In this document: positions 54,089-64,000 of the stretch, in pieces
Position numbering within the stretch: position 1 is the first letter of the stretch
Layout of the letters: the number at the start of each line of letters is the position of its first letter
Notes under the pieces: generated by a model
The model's input: only the letters and a program-made list of their open reading frames with translations
What the model was told of the DNA's origin: nothing
Databases searched by the model: none
Assembly: GCA_024760905.1 (NCBI GenBank)
Contig: CM045734.1
Span: forward strand, 42,614,564 to 42,678,563
Reading direction: 5' to 3'
Source: Plotosus lineatus
Lineage: Eukaryota; Chordata; Actinopteri; Siluriformes; Plotosidae
DNA: 64,000 bases
Program-made: the position numbers and the translations under genes

Positions 54089-54376
54089 AGCTGCACCTAA
54101 AAACCTGCACCTTACTCCATGATTCTTTCATTCCGTGTCAGATTACTCGTTAGGGTTTTTTATAAATTAAACCTGGGGATTTATTATTTATTTTGGTTGT
54201 GCATAACAGACCAGATCAGCTTTCCACATCGCGCAAGGAAAATACCATTTTATATCAGAGGACATATTATGTGGGAAATCCAAGTTGATCTAGTTATTTA
54301 AGATAAAGTAAGTAAACAATATACAGTAATAGATTGCTGTGTCACTAATATATTTTTTTGCGTATGTCCCCTGTAA

Positions 54377-54483
54377 TACAGGGATCCGACACTTTCCGCA
54401 GTTAATGGGGACCGAGACTCCTCCGCGTCGCTGATTTCCACAAAGTAGCCCCCCCCCTATACATATATACATACATGTATACA

Positions 54484-54514
<31 letters not shown>

Positions 54515-54540
54515 ATATTGACAAATACATATTTAATGTA
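54377..54540 (-). mobile_element. MITE D copy 7, part right of its internal LINE2 (antisense)
   Basis: Begins CAGGGATCCGACACTTTCCG and GCAGTTAATGGGGACCGAGA, then a TA tract, to CAAATACATATTTAATGTA. It resumes at 56610 on the other side of LINE2. Confidence 0.8.
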
Positions 54541-56590
54541 CTCCTCCCTGAATCGCCACCTTATCGTGGTTGAGGGGTTTGCATGACCTAATGATCCTGG
54601 GAGCTATGTTGTTGGGGGCATAATGCCCCTGGTATGGTCACTCAAGGCAAACAGGTCCTTGGGTGAAGGTCCAGACAAAGTGCGGTTCAGAAGACCTCCT
54701 TGCGAAATAAAAGGATACAGTTTCCCTTCCCTGGACATGGGTCACCGGGGTCTCCCCTGGAGCCAGGCCTGGGGGAGGGGCTCGAAGGCGGGCGCCTGGT
54801 GGTCGAGCTTCTGCCCATGGAGCCCGGCCGGGCCCAGTCCAAAAAGGAGACATGGGTCCGCCCTCCCATGGACCCACCACTTGTGGGAGGGGCAATAGGG
54901 GTCAGGTGTAAGGTCGATTGGGTGGCAGCCTAAGGCATGGGTTCTGTTGGACCGATTCTTGATTACTGACTCTGACTCTTGGGACATGGAAAGTCACCTC
55001 TCTGGCGGAGAAGGAGCGTGAGCTGGTGCGTGAGGTGGAGAGATACTGACTAGGTATAGTCGAGCTCAACTCAACGCATAGCTTGGGTTCTGGAACCACC
55101 CATCTCAAGGGAGGCTGGACCTTATTCTGTTCTGGATTTGCTCATGGGGAGAGGGGGCGAGCCGGTGTGGGCATCCTTGTTGACCCTCGTCACGGTGCCC
55201 AAACGTTGGGGTTCTCTCCGGTCAATGAAAGGGTAGCTTCCATCCGCCTTCAGCTGGGGGGTTGGGTCCTTGGTGGGGACCAAAGGGTGTGTTCCAATTA
55301 TTGGGGAATCACACTCCTCAGTGTACCGGGGAAAGTCTATGCAGCGGTACCAGAGAGGAGGATCCAATCGATAGTCGAACCTCAGATTCAGAAGGAACAA
55401 TGTGGTTTTCATCCTGGCCGTAGCACTCTTGACCAACTCTATACGCTCCACAAGATTTTGGAGGGGGCATGGGAGTTTGCCTAATCTGTTCACATGTGTT
55501 TTGTGAATTTGGAGAAGGCTTTCAACCATGTCCCTCGGACTATCTTATGGGGCGTGGTCCGGGAGTACAGCTTTCCGGACCCGCTGCTAAGGGCCATTCA
55601 ATTGTTGTATCACTGGAGCCAGAGTTTGGTCAGTATTAGTGACAACAGGTCAAATTCATTTCCAGTGAGGGTTGGAGTCTGCCAAGGATACCTTTGTCAC
55701 TGATTCTGTTCCTAATTTTTATGGACAGAATTTTTAGGTGCAGCCGAGGCATTGAGGGGTTCTGGTTTGGTGGCCGTTGGATCTCGTCTCTGCTTTTTGC
55801 GGATGATGTTGTCCTTTTGGGTTCATCAAGCTGAGACCTCCAGCTGTCATTGGAGTGATTCACAGTCAAGTGCGAAGCGAACGGGATGAAAATCAGTACC
55901 TCTTAGTCCGAGGCCATGGTTCTCAGTCTGACAAGGGTGGAATGCACCCTCTGGGTAGGGAATGAGGTCCTGTCCCAAGTGGAGGAGTTTAAGTATCTTG
56001 GTGTCTTGTTCACGAGTGAGGGAAGGATGGAGCGGGAGATCGGCAGATGGATTGCTGTAGCCTCTGATGTTAAATGGAGCCTGTATCAGTCCATCGTGGT
56101 GAAGAAGGAGCTGAGCCACAAGGCAAATCTCTCAATTTCCCAGTCAATCTATGTTCTAACACTCACCTATGATCACGAGCTTTGGGTAGTGACCGAAAGA
56201 ACAAGATTGCGGATTTAAGTGGCTGAAATGAGCTTCCCTTGCCGGGTGGAGGGGTTCTCCCTTAGAGATAAGGTGAGAAGCTCTACCACCTGGGGAGAAC
56301 TCGGCGTGGATCTGCTGCTCCTCTACATTGAGAGGGGCCAGTTGAGGTGGCTCGGGCATCTGGTCAGAATGCCTTCCTGGTCTGGTCTTTCGGGCATGTC
56401 CAACCGGGAAGAGACCCCAGGGTCGACCTAGAACACGCTGGGGGGACCATGTCTTTTGGCTTGTCTGGGAACACCTCAGTGTCCCCCCGGAAGAGCTGGA
56501 GGAAGTGGCTAGGGAGAGGGATATGTGGACCTCTTTGCGTAGATTGCTGCTCCCGCGACCCGACCCCGGATTAAGCGGAAGATGATGATG
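54541..56590 (+). mobile_element. LINE2, internally deleted copy inside MITE D
   Basis: 5' leader CCTGAATCGCCACCTTATCG, then a GC-rich leader. The endonuclease start (AEKERELVREVERY near 55010) is followed by RVASIRLQLGGWVLG, after which the sequence jumps straight to the RT segment RVCSNYWGITLLSVPGKVYA. Most of the endonuclease and linker is gone. RT motifs follow: EQCGFHPGRSTLDQLYTLHK, CFVNLEKAFNHVPR, LLFADDVVLL (about 55790-55820, catalytic DD kept), FKYLGVLFTSEGRMEREI. C-terminal: RGQLRWLGHLVRMPSW. The 3' end GACCCCGGATTAAGCGGAAG is followed by (GAT)n. Stops and frameshifts throughout. The clade is not certain. Confidence 0.85.
55083..55484 (+). pseudogene. LINE2 deletion-junction frame (endonuclease start joined to RT)
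   Basis: 133 codons read through the internal deletion: SGFAHGERGRAGVGILVDPR, then RLQLGGWVLGGDQRVCSNYW, then GFHPGRSTLDQLYTLHKIL. The frame stops just before the AFxxVPR motif. This is direct evidence that the join is in frame. Confidence 0.75.
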
Positions 56591-56609
56591 ATGATGATGA
56601 TCACGTCAT

Positions 56610-56822
56610 CTAAAAATTCAAGTAGTTTTGTTTAAGGGTTTTGAGTTGTTTTTTTTTTGTTTTTTTTTGAGGTTTTTTGCATAGTTTGGCCTTGTTTTGT
56701 GGCATTTTCCTTATTTTTCTTTAATTTCCATATTTGTACATTTTTGAAGAATATTTTTAAAATACCTGCTATGCACTGAAGCTGCAGAAACTGAAGCACG
56801 AAGTAGCGAGGGATCACTGTAT
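56610..56822 (-). mobile_element. MITE D copy 7, part left of its internal LINE2 (antisense)
   Basis: GGTTTTTTGCATAGTTTGGC, CTTGTTTTGTGGCATTTTCC, ACTGAAGCTGCAGAAACTGA and the end GTAGCGAGGGATCACTG followed by TA. Confidence 0.82.
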
Positions 56823-57044
56823 ATCCCAAAGAACAAGATCCGAGTGCAAAAGGAACAGACCTGAGATGTGCGTTCCTGTCTGTTGTAAAAAGTAAATTGA
56901 GTAGTAAGTACACTGACAGCGGAACCGCTATTTATATTAAGAAATATTATACTTTTATAATACATGTGTGAGATGGCAAAAGGCATGTTGCATGTAGTAA
57001 ATATGCAGATTTTTTTTTCTCTTCATCCGGCCGGATTCTATATA

Positions 57045-57470
57045 CAGGAATCCCTCACTTTCCACTGTTAGTTGGGACTGAGATCCTCTCCCCGCGATAA
57101 CTGAAATCCACGAAGTAGGATCAACCCGCCCCCCCAACCCCCATGACTGACGTATACGTACATGTATATGTGTATATAATATCAATAAATACATATTCAA
57201 TGCTATAAATGCTTATAATAACAATTAAACATTCAAAAATAATGCATAAGATGTAAATAAAATATAAATACACACACATACAGATGTGCACCTCACAGAA
57301 ATATAGTTTTGCTGGGGGATTTGGGGTTGTTTTGGCATTTTCCTTCACCTTTTCCCCTTTTCTTCCTTAATTTCCTTATTTTTTAATTTTGATGAATAAA
57401 AAAATAAATAAAAAAAGCGCGATTCACTGAAGCCGCATAAATTGAAGCGCGAAATAGCGAGGGATCCCTG
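57045..57470 (-). mobile_element. MITE D copy 8, antisense
   Basis: CAGGAATCCCTCACTTTCCA to TAGCGAGGGATCCCTG with TA at both sides, 426 bp. Complete and without microsatellite expansion. Confidence 0.9.
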
Positions 57471-57711
57471 TACAAGAGGCGGGTTTGTGTGACATCATAA
57501 TTTCATGGGTTTTTCTGTCAAAAGAGGCGGATTTCGTGTGATATGTGCAGCTTGGGCGTACAAAAAAACACAGCAAAACATGAATTGCTTCCAAAGCTGT
57601 TCTCTCATTCTACTCATGAACAGGACCAAAACTTTTTCCAAGACCGTGAATACAGAACAAAGCCTATATCTATAAGTTGATTAAATGTTTTGATGTCAAC
57701 ATTTAGTTCAT

Positions 57712-57835
57712 GCTGTGATGGCCTGTCGAGCTGTCCAGTGTGTACCTCGCCCTCGCCTAGAGTCAGCTGAGATGGGCGCCAGCCTCCTGGTGACCTGAAT
57801 TAGAATTAAATGATTCATAAAATAAATGAATGAAT
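57712..57835 (+). mobile_element. Tail B fragment (SINE A or C)
   Basis: TGTGATGGCCTGTCGAGCTG, CCTCGCCTAGAGTCAGCTGA, GATGGGCGCCAGCCTCCTGG, then AAATGAATGAATG. The head is missing, so the parent SINE is undecided. Confidence 0.75.
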
Positions 57836-58173
57836 GGGTTTATTTCATGTGTATTTTTATAATCTGTATCCAAATGTATGTTTATTAGAAAAGTATGACA
57901 GGCATTATGTTATGCAGTATGAACTGACAAAGGCTAAGCTAGCTGACACGAACTAGCCATTTTGTTGGCTTGTTGGAAGAAATTAAGGGCAAGGAAGCAT
58001 CTCATGTATGGGGAAACTGCTAGGCTATCTGCGCGATAATAGGAATGCAAACAGGTTTTCTGCTCATAGCTTAAAGCCCCAGGCTACAAGCCTTGGGTAG
58101 CCTTGAGATATTCCTGGCATGATAGCAGGTAGCAGCTTATGTTGCCAATGGGAGAGACACCCATTAGGTATGT
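57836..58173. other. No recognisable feature
   Basis: About 340 bp with no motif recognised. Confidence 0.45.
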
Positions 58174-58174
58174 A

Positions 58175-58210
<36 letters not shown>

Positions 58211-58234
58211 TGTGTGTGTGTGTGTCTGTGTGTA

Positions 58235-58311
<77 letters not shown>
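58174..58311. repeat. (TG)n microsatellite with TGTC variants
   Basis: 138 bp, imperfect at the start (TGTCTG, TATTTG), pure at the end. Confidence 0.95.
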
Positions 58312-58312
<1 letters not shown>

Positions 58313-58595
58313 CTTGGCTGGAGCTCTAAATGTTATCTGGCAGTAGACATTGGAGTGAATCATCTGCATCTGTGTAGTGATTACGGAGGGATTTGGTAGG
58401 TTAAACCACAGAACATTGAACTCCACACAGCCGATTGTCATCTTTGTTCTCACTCTTTTACTGTTCAGTCCATTAACTTTGCTACTTCCATGAAATTATT
58501 CTCAATATTGCCAGTACAATACCAAAGGGCACTGCTTTTCATTCGCAACTATTGGCCACAGTGTACTCTTTGTGCAAAATGTATTTTTATTTCAC

Positions 58596-58841
<246 letters not shown>

Positions 58842-58843
<2 letters not shown>

Positions 58844-59329
58844 TACATACCCCTTTGGGAGTTATATCTGTCTAATATTATGAAATTTTATTCCTTAATT
58901 ATTAAATTTATCTTACTCCTTAGATACCGGAGTCAGATATCAGATTTTTAAATGATAAAGTTAATTTACATTTGGCAGGTGCTCTTGTCCAGTGTGACTT
59001 TACAGAAGTGCGGTAATGTCTCCAACAGTAATTATATTCTTGTACTGGTTTGTTCAAACACAGACGAAGTGTACTGTTAGTCAAACTCAGATGGTAAGTG
59101 TTGTGCATTTTTCTTCTTCTTCTTTTGTGTGTGGTGTGTGTTTGTATACAGCATAGTGCTTAATATAAATATTTCTGAAAAGGGGACATTTGAAGATACC
59201 CAGTGACTCAGCTCTCTAGATGTCCAGAGGAAGTTCATTCGACCTCCTTGGAGCCAGAACAGAGAAGAGTTTCGATGCATTTTCTCCTTGTCCTTTGGTA
59301 GAGGGAGGGATCAGTCCTGATTATTATCA
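58842..59329. other. No recognisable feature
   Basis: About 490 bp. The minus-strand frames at 58920-59280 lack motifs. Confidence 0.45.
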
Positions 59330-59470
59330 CATTTTTCTGGGCTATAAGGTGCACTGGATTATGAGGCGTAATATCAATGGACGATGATTGAACGGCCTCT
59401 TCCCATACATAAGGCTTACTGGATTACAAGGCGCTATAAGAAAAACAAAAGGCCGATAATTCAAACTTGA
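59330..59470 (+). mobile_element. MITE fragment with CTATAAGGTGCACTGGATTA motif
   Basis: GGGCTATAAGGTGCACTGGA, TTATGAGGCG, then TAAGGCTTACTGGATTACAA and GGCGC repeat the same motif about 75 bp apart. This is the hallmark of a widespread vertebrate DNA-transposon-derived end (name uncertain). One end only. Confidence 0.5.
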
Positions 59471-59524
59471 TTCAGCTCACAATAACTCTCATCATTGTTC
59501 AGTTGTAACACATAAAATAATAGT

Positions 59525-60012
59525 GCCTTCAACCCTTTTCCAGCTGAGATCCATGGCCTCGAAATCAGCACCTCTGATTCTGATGCCATGGTTCTCAGCT
59601 GGAAAAAGTGTGGAATGCATCTCCGGGTCTGGAATGAGATCCTGCCCCAAGGGGAAGACTTCAAGTATCTTGAGGTCTTGTTTAGGAGTGAGGGAAGGAA
59701 GGAGCGGTAGATCAACAGGCAGATCGGTGCAGCCTCTGCTGTAAAGCAGAGCTTGCACTAGCCCGTTGTGGTGAAGAGGGAGCTGAGCGGCAAACCAAAG
59801 CTCGCAATTTACCAGACGATCTACATTCCAACCTTCACCAATAGTTATGAGATTTGCGTCGTGACCGTAAGAACACACTGGAGGGGACTGTCTCTTGGCT
59901 GGTCTGGGAACACCTCAAGGTTCCTCCCAGAAGATCTGGTGGAAGTGGCTGAGAAGATTGCCATCTGGTCCTCACTGCTAGGAACCTGGATAAGCGAAAC
60001 AAAAAGATGAGA
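59525..60012 (+). mobile_element. LINE2 relic, RT thumb and 3' end, internally shortened
   Basis: TCAGCTGGAAAAAGTGTGGA and FKYLEVLF-type coding near 59660, then GTGAAGAGGGAGCTGAGCGG. The sequence jumps at GTGACCGTAAGAACA to CACTGGAGGGGACTGTCTCT, and ends near GAACCTGGATAAGCG. The middle C-terminal part is missing, giving a third internally deleted LINE. Confidence 0.75.
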
Positions 60013-60077
60013 ATGATTATGATAAAAATTAAATTATCATTCCTCTAATAAATGCTGAAACTAAAAATTATGATTGT

Positions 60078-61170
60078 GGTATATATACTGCCCTCCATAA
60101 TTATTGGCACCCCAGGTTAACATGTGTTCTTTAGCTTCTAATAATTTTTTTTCTTTCTTTTTTTTCTAAATAATATAAGGCCACAATGTGTGTGTGTGTG
60201 TGGGGGGAGAGAAAAATCCAACCTTTAATTCAAGTGCAACTTTTGTGCCACAATTATCATCACCCCTGATGTTAATACTTTATAGGAGATTAGGTGATGT
60301 TTTGTCGGTAATGTTTCAAAAGCTGGGAGAATACAGAAAGAGAGATCTTGGACCATTCCTCTCTGCACAATCTCTCTAAATCTTCCAGCAATCTGGTCCT
60401 CTCCTCTGCACTCTTCTCTTCAGCTTACTCCAAGGGTTTTCAATGGGGCTGAGGTCTGGGGACTGAGATGGTCATGGGAGAAGCTTGATTATGTCTCTGG
60501 TGAACCATTTCTGTGTAGATTTGGGTAAAGGCTTCAGATCATTATCTTGCTGAAAGACCAAAGATGACCAGTCTTCAGTTTTTGTTCAGAGTCCACCAGA
60601 TTTTGATTTGAAATGTTCTTGTATTTCAAAGCAGTTGATGATTCCATGCACTCTAACAAGGTTCCCAGTTTCTCTGGAAGATAAACAGGCCCACAGCATC
60701 ATCAATCCTCCCCCATACTTCACAGTGGGCATGAGGTGCTTTTCTACATACTCATCTTTTGTGTTGTGCCAGACCCACTTAGAGTGTTTGTTGCCAAAAA
60801 GCTCTATATTGGTCTCATTGACTACAGCACATGGTCCCAGCGCGGCTTAGCGAGCCCCAGACATTTGAATTTATGATTGTGAGTGGGAAAAGGTTATTTC
60901 CGTGCACGCCTCCCAAACAGCTGGTTGGTATGTAGATGGCGCTTGATGGTTGTTTTGAAGACTTTGCGACACCAAGATGCCACCTTTTGTGACAATTCTC
61001 TACCAGTGAGCGTTGGAGAACTTTTAATTTCCCTTACCATCCTCCTCACAGTAGATATGGGCAGCTGCAGGAGAGGGGGTATTTTCTTGTAGCCATTTTC
61101 TGACTTGTGAAGATTGACATACACCTGCCTTACTTAAAAGTTGTGTTACGTTGTCATTTCCATATAAATT
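60078..61170 (-). mobile_element. Tc1-like transposon relic (CCTCCATAATTATTGGCACC family)
   Basis: Left terminal region CTGCCCTCCATAATTATTGG. On the minus strand the N-terminal helix-turn-helix is readable at 61030-60960 (ISTVRRMVREIKSSPTLTGR) and the following RHLHTNQLFGRRARK. Further downstream LSPDLSPIENPW-type coding is recognisable at about 60490-60420 from the complement of TCTCAGTCCCCAGACCTCAG and CCCCATTGAAAACC. The catalytic region is broken by frameshifts. About 1.1 kb, against roughly 1.6 kb for an intact Tc1 element. The right terminal repeat is not clearly seen before the TG tract. Confidence 0.75.
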
Positions 61171-61215
61171 GAGTTTATTCTAAGGCTTTTAACACATTTA
61201 ACACATCTTATCCAG

Positions 61216-61216
<1 letters not shown>

Positions 61217-61276
<60 letters not shown>

Positions 61277-61277
61277 T

Positions 61278-61347
<70 letters not shown>
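61217..61347. repeat. (TG)n microsatellite
   Basis: 131 bp with two TATG interruptions, between the Tc1 relic and the putative large element. Confidence 0.95.
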
Positions 61348-61349
<2 letters not shown>

Positions 61350-61904
61350 TATATGTGAGCCACTCCACCGAAAGTAGGCTCTTGGGTCCAAAAATTTAAA
61401 ATGAGATTTTTACAGTCAGACAGAGGAGACCCAAAGCTTCAAAATGCAGCTAAAAGTTTGTCAATACTTTGAAAACTGCCCAAGCTATGCCATTTCTTAT
61501 GTCAGCATTCAACTAAAAATTTCAAGATGTTTTAGAGAAAAATGAGCACAAAGATTGCATTTCTTCCAAGATCATTAGTCCTTAGCAACCAAACATTTTT
61601 ATGCACCTCAGCCATATAAACTTTTAGAAAACATGTCTAGGAAGAATTTTATGAAGAGTTGAGAAGAGAAATCATCCTCATTTTAATCTGACACGCCCTT
61701 TTTAAACCCATCAGTCGCTTTGGTAAGCCCCAAAAATTAACAAAATCATATCTGATTATTCCAATAATATCAGTATATATCTTTTTGACCATTATATAAA
61801 GGTTCAAATGCCTTCAAATGATACTGATTGAAAAAAAAACAAAAACAAAACAAAACAAAACAACTGTCAGGTTCAAATAATCATATTTTATCACACAAAT
61901 TAAG

Positions 61905-62235
61905 AAAACTACATATATATATTTATAAAAAAAACATATAACAAAACTCTCTGATCTCTTTATACAAGTAAGCTTCATCAACTCTGCCCTCAGCATTATC
62001 ATCTTCATCTATATTCTGCTCAGCAGATAAAATCACATTTTCACAAACACCACTCATCACACTTTTATTAACAGATGCCTCTTCTTCATCAACATCAAAA
62101 GCAAAATCTTCATCAACACAGCTGGCATCATCATCATCAGTTTGTTTATATGTAAAAGGTATGAAACATTTAAGTATTTTTCAGGTCTTGACCAATTTTC
62201 GTACAAAACAACCCACGATCCAGCATGTCCAGTCC
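61905..62235 (-). pseudogene. Degraded coding-like segment, unidentified
   Basis: Minus-strand frames joined by one shift give an aromatic segment (WTGHAGSWVVLYENWSRPEKYL). It is followed by a strongly acidic stretch (QTDDDDASCVDEDFAFDVD, EEEASVNKSVMSG, then EQNIDEDDNAEGRVDEAYLY). Composition argues for former protein-coding sequence. Direction and position fit the interior of the putative 2-kb element. Function unknown. Confidence 0.35.
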
Positions 62236-62427
62236 AGACAAGATTACACACAAGTCAAATGATCAAAAAATTCCATAATCAAATTTTGCATGCAGAGAAA
62301 AATACCAATACTCATACAATACTCATATTAAGTTTCTAAAGTACATAATACTGAGCATATGGGATTTTCTTTGACTAAATTGCAATGGAATCATGTCTTT
62401 CTTAATATTCCAGCAGACCTGAGGTAT

Positions 62428-62430
<3 letters not shown>

Positions 62431-62511
<81 letters not shown>
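62431..62511. repeat. (CA)n microsatellite
   Basis: Uninterrupted CA of about 80 bp. Confidence 0.97.
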
Positions 62512-62514
<3 letters not shown>

Positions 62515-62685
62515 TGTAAGCAGTGGGTAACTGCTCATTTGTGTATCTATCGCACCATTTGCACTCATTTGTCCCACTCCATTCATATACTATATTTTCT
62601 TCCATTCAAATTGCACTAGTTCAACTGGATGCTGCTCATTTAACCATTTGCACACTGTGTTTGTGTATGAGTATGTGACAGAGAG

Positions 62686-62690
<5 letters not shown>

Positions 62691-62751
<61 letters not shown>
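62691..62751. repeat. (GA)n microsatellite
   Basis: About 60 bp of GA, giving an artefactual Arg-Glu repeat frame. Confidence 0.96.
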
Positions 62752-62752
<1 letters not shown>

Positions 62753-63390
62753 CTTCTTCAAAGCCGAATTCCAGCAGCAAATTTAACATCTATACTAATG
62801 CTGCTAGACATCACAGATGACATTTCACTCTCCTTTTCCAGAAATTATGTGTATTCACAATATTATAAATAAACTTACTTACTGTTATTGAAGAGAAAGT
62901 CAGAGATAAGTTCCGCATGTGGTATATTACAGTCAAGAAGGAAACAGAAAGTTAACGTGTGACCAACTAGCCTGCATTGTTCACATGCATATCGTCTTTA
63001 TAAACTTTATTTTATTCACTGAAATGGAATTTTAATATTAAAACAGTATCCAAAATGGAGAGACGATTTCATGACCGTTCTTCTAGTGTATGGATTATAG
63101 TGTGTCTTGTACCGAACTCGGTGAATACTTGCAAAGAAAACCGGTAAGTTTGCTACTGTTTTTATCTAGTTTTATGAGGGTACTCATCAGAAAAATGGAA
63201 ATAAAAGACATTTGTAGTGAGTTTTAGTTGATTTCACTTGAGCAAGTGATAGTTGAATACTTGTTTTAATGGTTTATGCAAAAATCCGAATTTCGATAAA
63301 AAAATGACCATTTTTAGTTTTTTTGGCCATTTTCTCGAAAGTAGTCCGTGCGACAACCACCAACATTCAGTGGAGCACCTCGCATATATA

Positions 63391-63856
63391 CAGTGGTACC
63401 TCACTTTACGAAAGTCTCACCAAATGAAAAATGCAGGTTATGAAATGCATTTTCCTACAAAATTTTATCTCTGGACATGAAACAAGTTCACGTTACGAAA
63501 GCGCCATCTTAAAAATTCAAACGTACCATTCAAACATTCAAACAATGCACGAGCTGCTCTCCCATCAATGATGTTCAAACATCCCGCCCAGCTGGCCTCC
63601 AATTGGCGGGGAGGGATGAGGCAGCTACCTCACATTGCCTATTTTTTAACGTCCTTCCCCGCTGGCCTCCCATTGGCTACGAGGGATGACACAGCTCCCT
63701 CCCATTGGCTATTATGGAGCTGCAGCAGCCATAATAGTTTGCGTGTAAAGCACAGAGTTACTGTTGTTTCATGGTTTATTTACTCAGGCTTTTAACCTTC
63801 CATAAACATTTGTAAGGCTATAACTCTGCTAAGAAGACATGGTCAAGACACGCGTG

Positions 63857-63911
<55 letters not shown>

Positions 63912-64000
63912 GCGAGTGCGTGATTTCTGGTGCGAGTGAGAAGAAGAAACGGGCTCGAGTGATATCACAAAGGAATATGGCCAATCCCGTCTACCATCCG
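63391..64000 (+). mobile_element. MITE E copy 3, cut by the window end
   Basis: CAGTGGTACCTCACTTTACG after TA, then GAAATGCATTTTCCTACAAA, the CCCATTGGCTACGAGGGATG segment, TTGTAAGGCTATAACTCTGC, a (CA)n at 63862-63905, and GAGAAGAAGAAACGGGCTCG followed by ATCACAAAGGAATATGGCCA (ITKEYGQ coding). Same orientation as copy 2 but without MITE F inside. Confidence 0.85.

Larger units (their letters stand above)
61351..63382. mobile_element. Possible 2-kb DNA transposon with MITE G-like ends
   Basis: The left edge ATGTGAGCCACTCCACCGAA and the complement of the right edge (CATTCAGTGGAGCACCTCGC) share a diverged inverted repeat related to the MITE G arm (GGTGCTCCACCAAATGTAGG). Inside are a (CA)n at 62431-62511, a (GA)n at 62691-62751, and on the minus strand a coding-like run: WTGHAGSWVVLYENWSRPEK near 62230-62170, then after a one-base shift TYKQTDDDDASCVDEDFAFD and an acidic continuation to near 61910. 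No transposase family is recognised. The boundaries are tentative. Confidence 0.4.

Noticed and set aside
54623..54987. Overlapping Pro/Gly/Arg-rich frames in the GC-rich block on both strands
   Set aside because: They correspond to the GC-rich 5' leader of LINE2, not to a separate gene or CpG-island promoter.

Overview
The window looks like non-coding, repeat-dense nuclear DNA from a vertebrate, most likely a teleost-like fish. The grounds are long (TG)n, (TA)n, (GA)n and trinucleotide tracts; several tRNA-headed SINEs; non-LTR retrotransposons with APE-type endonuclease and reverse transcriptase; and Tc1/mariner, pogo/Tigger-type and hAT-type DNA transposons. Species assignment is inference. 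No complete protein-coding host gene is visible. Most long open frames are microsatellite artefacts or pieces of decayed transposable elements. Element names here are working labels (RTE-like LINE, LINE2, LINE3; SINE A, C, J; MITE D to I), not database names.

Layout. 0-3 kb: SINE A split by an antisense, internally deleted RTE-like LINE with a 17-bp target duplication, then a second SINE A and TG tracts. 3-13 kb: SINE C, an antisense 3' piece of the RTE-like LINE, a hAT element with 8-bp target duplication inside an antisense SINE J, a Tc1 relic, two head-to-head SINE A copies around (TAA)n, and MITE D interrupted by LINE2. 13-18 kb: SINE C and SINE A copies, TA tracts, and one candidate terminal exon on the minus strand (17139-17006) with a poly(A) signal. 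18-23 kb: a BED-finger-like relic, a LINE3 reverse-transcriptase fragment, a minus-strand hAT transposase relic and the longest RTE-like LINE copy (20150-23185). 23-33 kb: SINE A, C and J, MITE D copies, MITE I with a nested tRNA-headed SINE, and a 118-bp direct repeat flanking SINE J. 33-45 kb: RTE-like 3' pieces, SINE A nested in a mariner relic, MITE E with an embedded TG tract, Tc1/SINE J/hAT nesting, and a cluster of palindromic MITEs (43.1-44.1 kb). 45-54 kb: MITE E carrying a nested pogo-type MITE F, a run of SINE A copies, and MITE D copies. 54-64 kb: MITE D split by a nearly 2-kb LINE2, further MITE D, a LINE2 relic, a 1.1-kb Tc1 relic, and a possible 2-kb element ending against MITE E at the window edge.

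The most informative pattern is modularity. SINE A joins a tRNA-like head and a shared core to a 3' part that resembles both termini of the resident RTE-like LINE fused together. The same head and core also occur with at least two unrelated tails. A LINE copy with intact ends and a missing reverse-transcriptase region is present in the same window. This is consistent with SINE birth from an internally deleted LINE, as known for ruminant Bov-A/BovB. All family assignments come from reading motifs and comparing copies within the window; no database search was possible.
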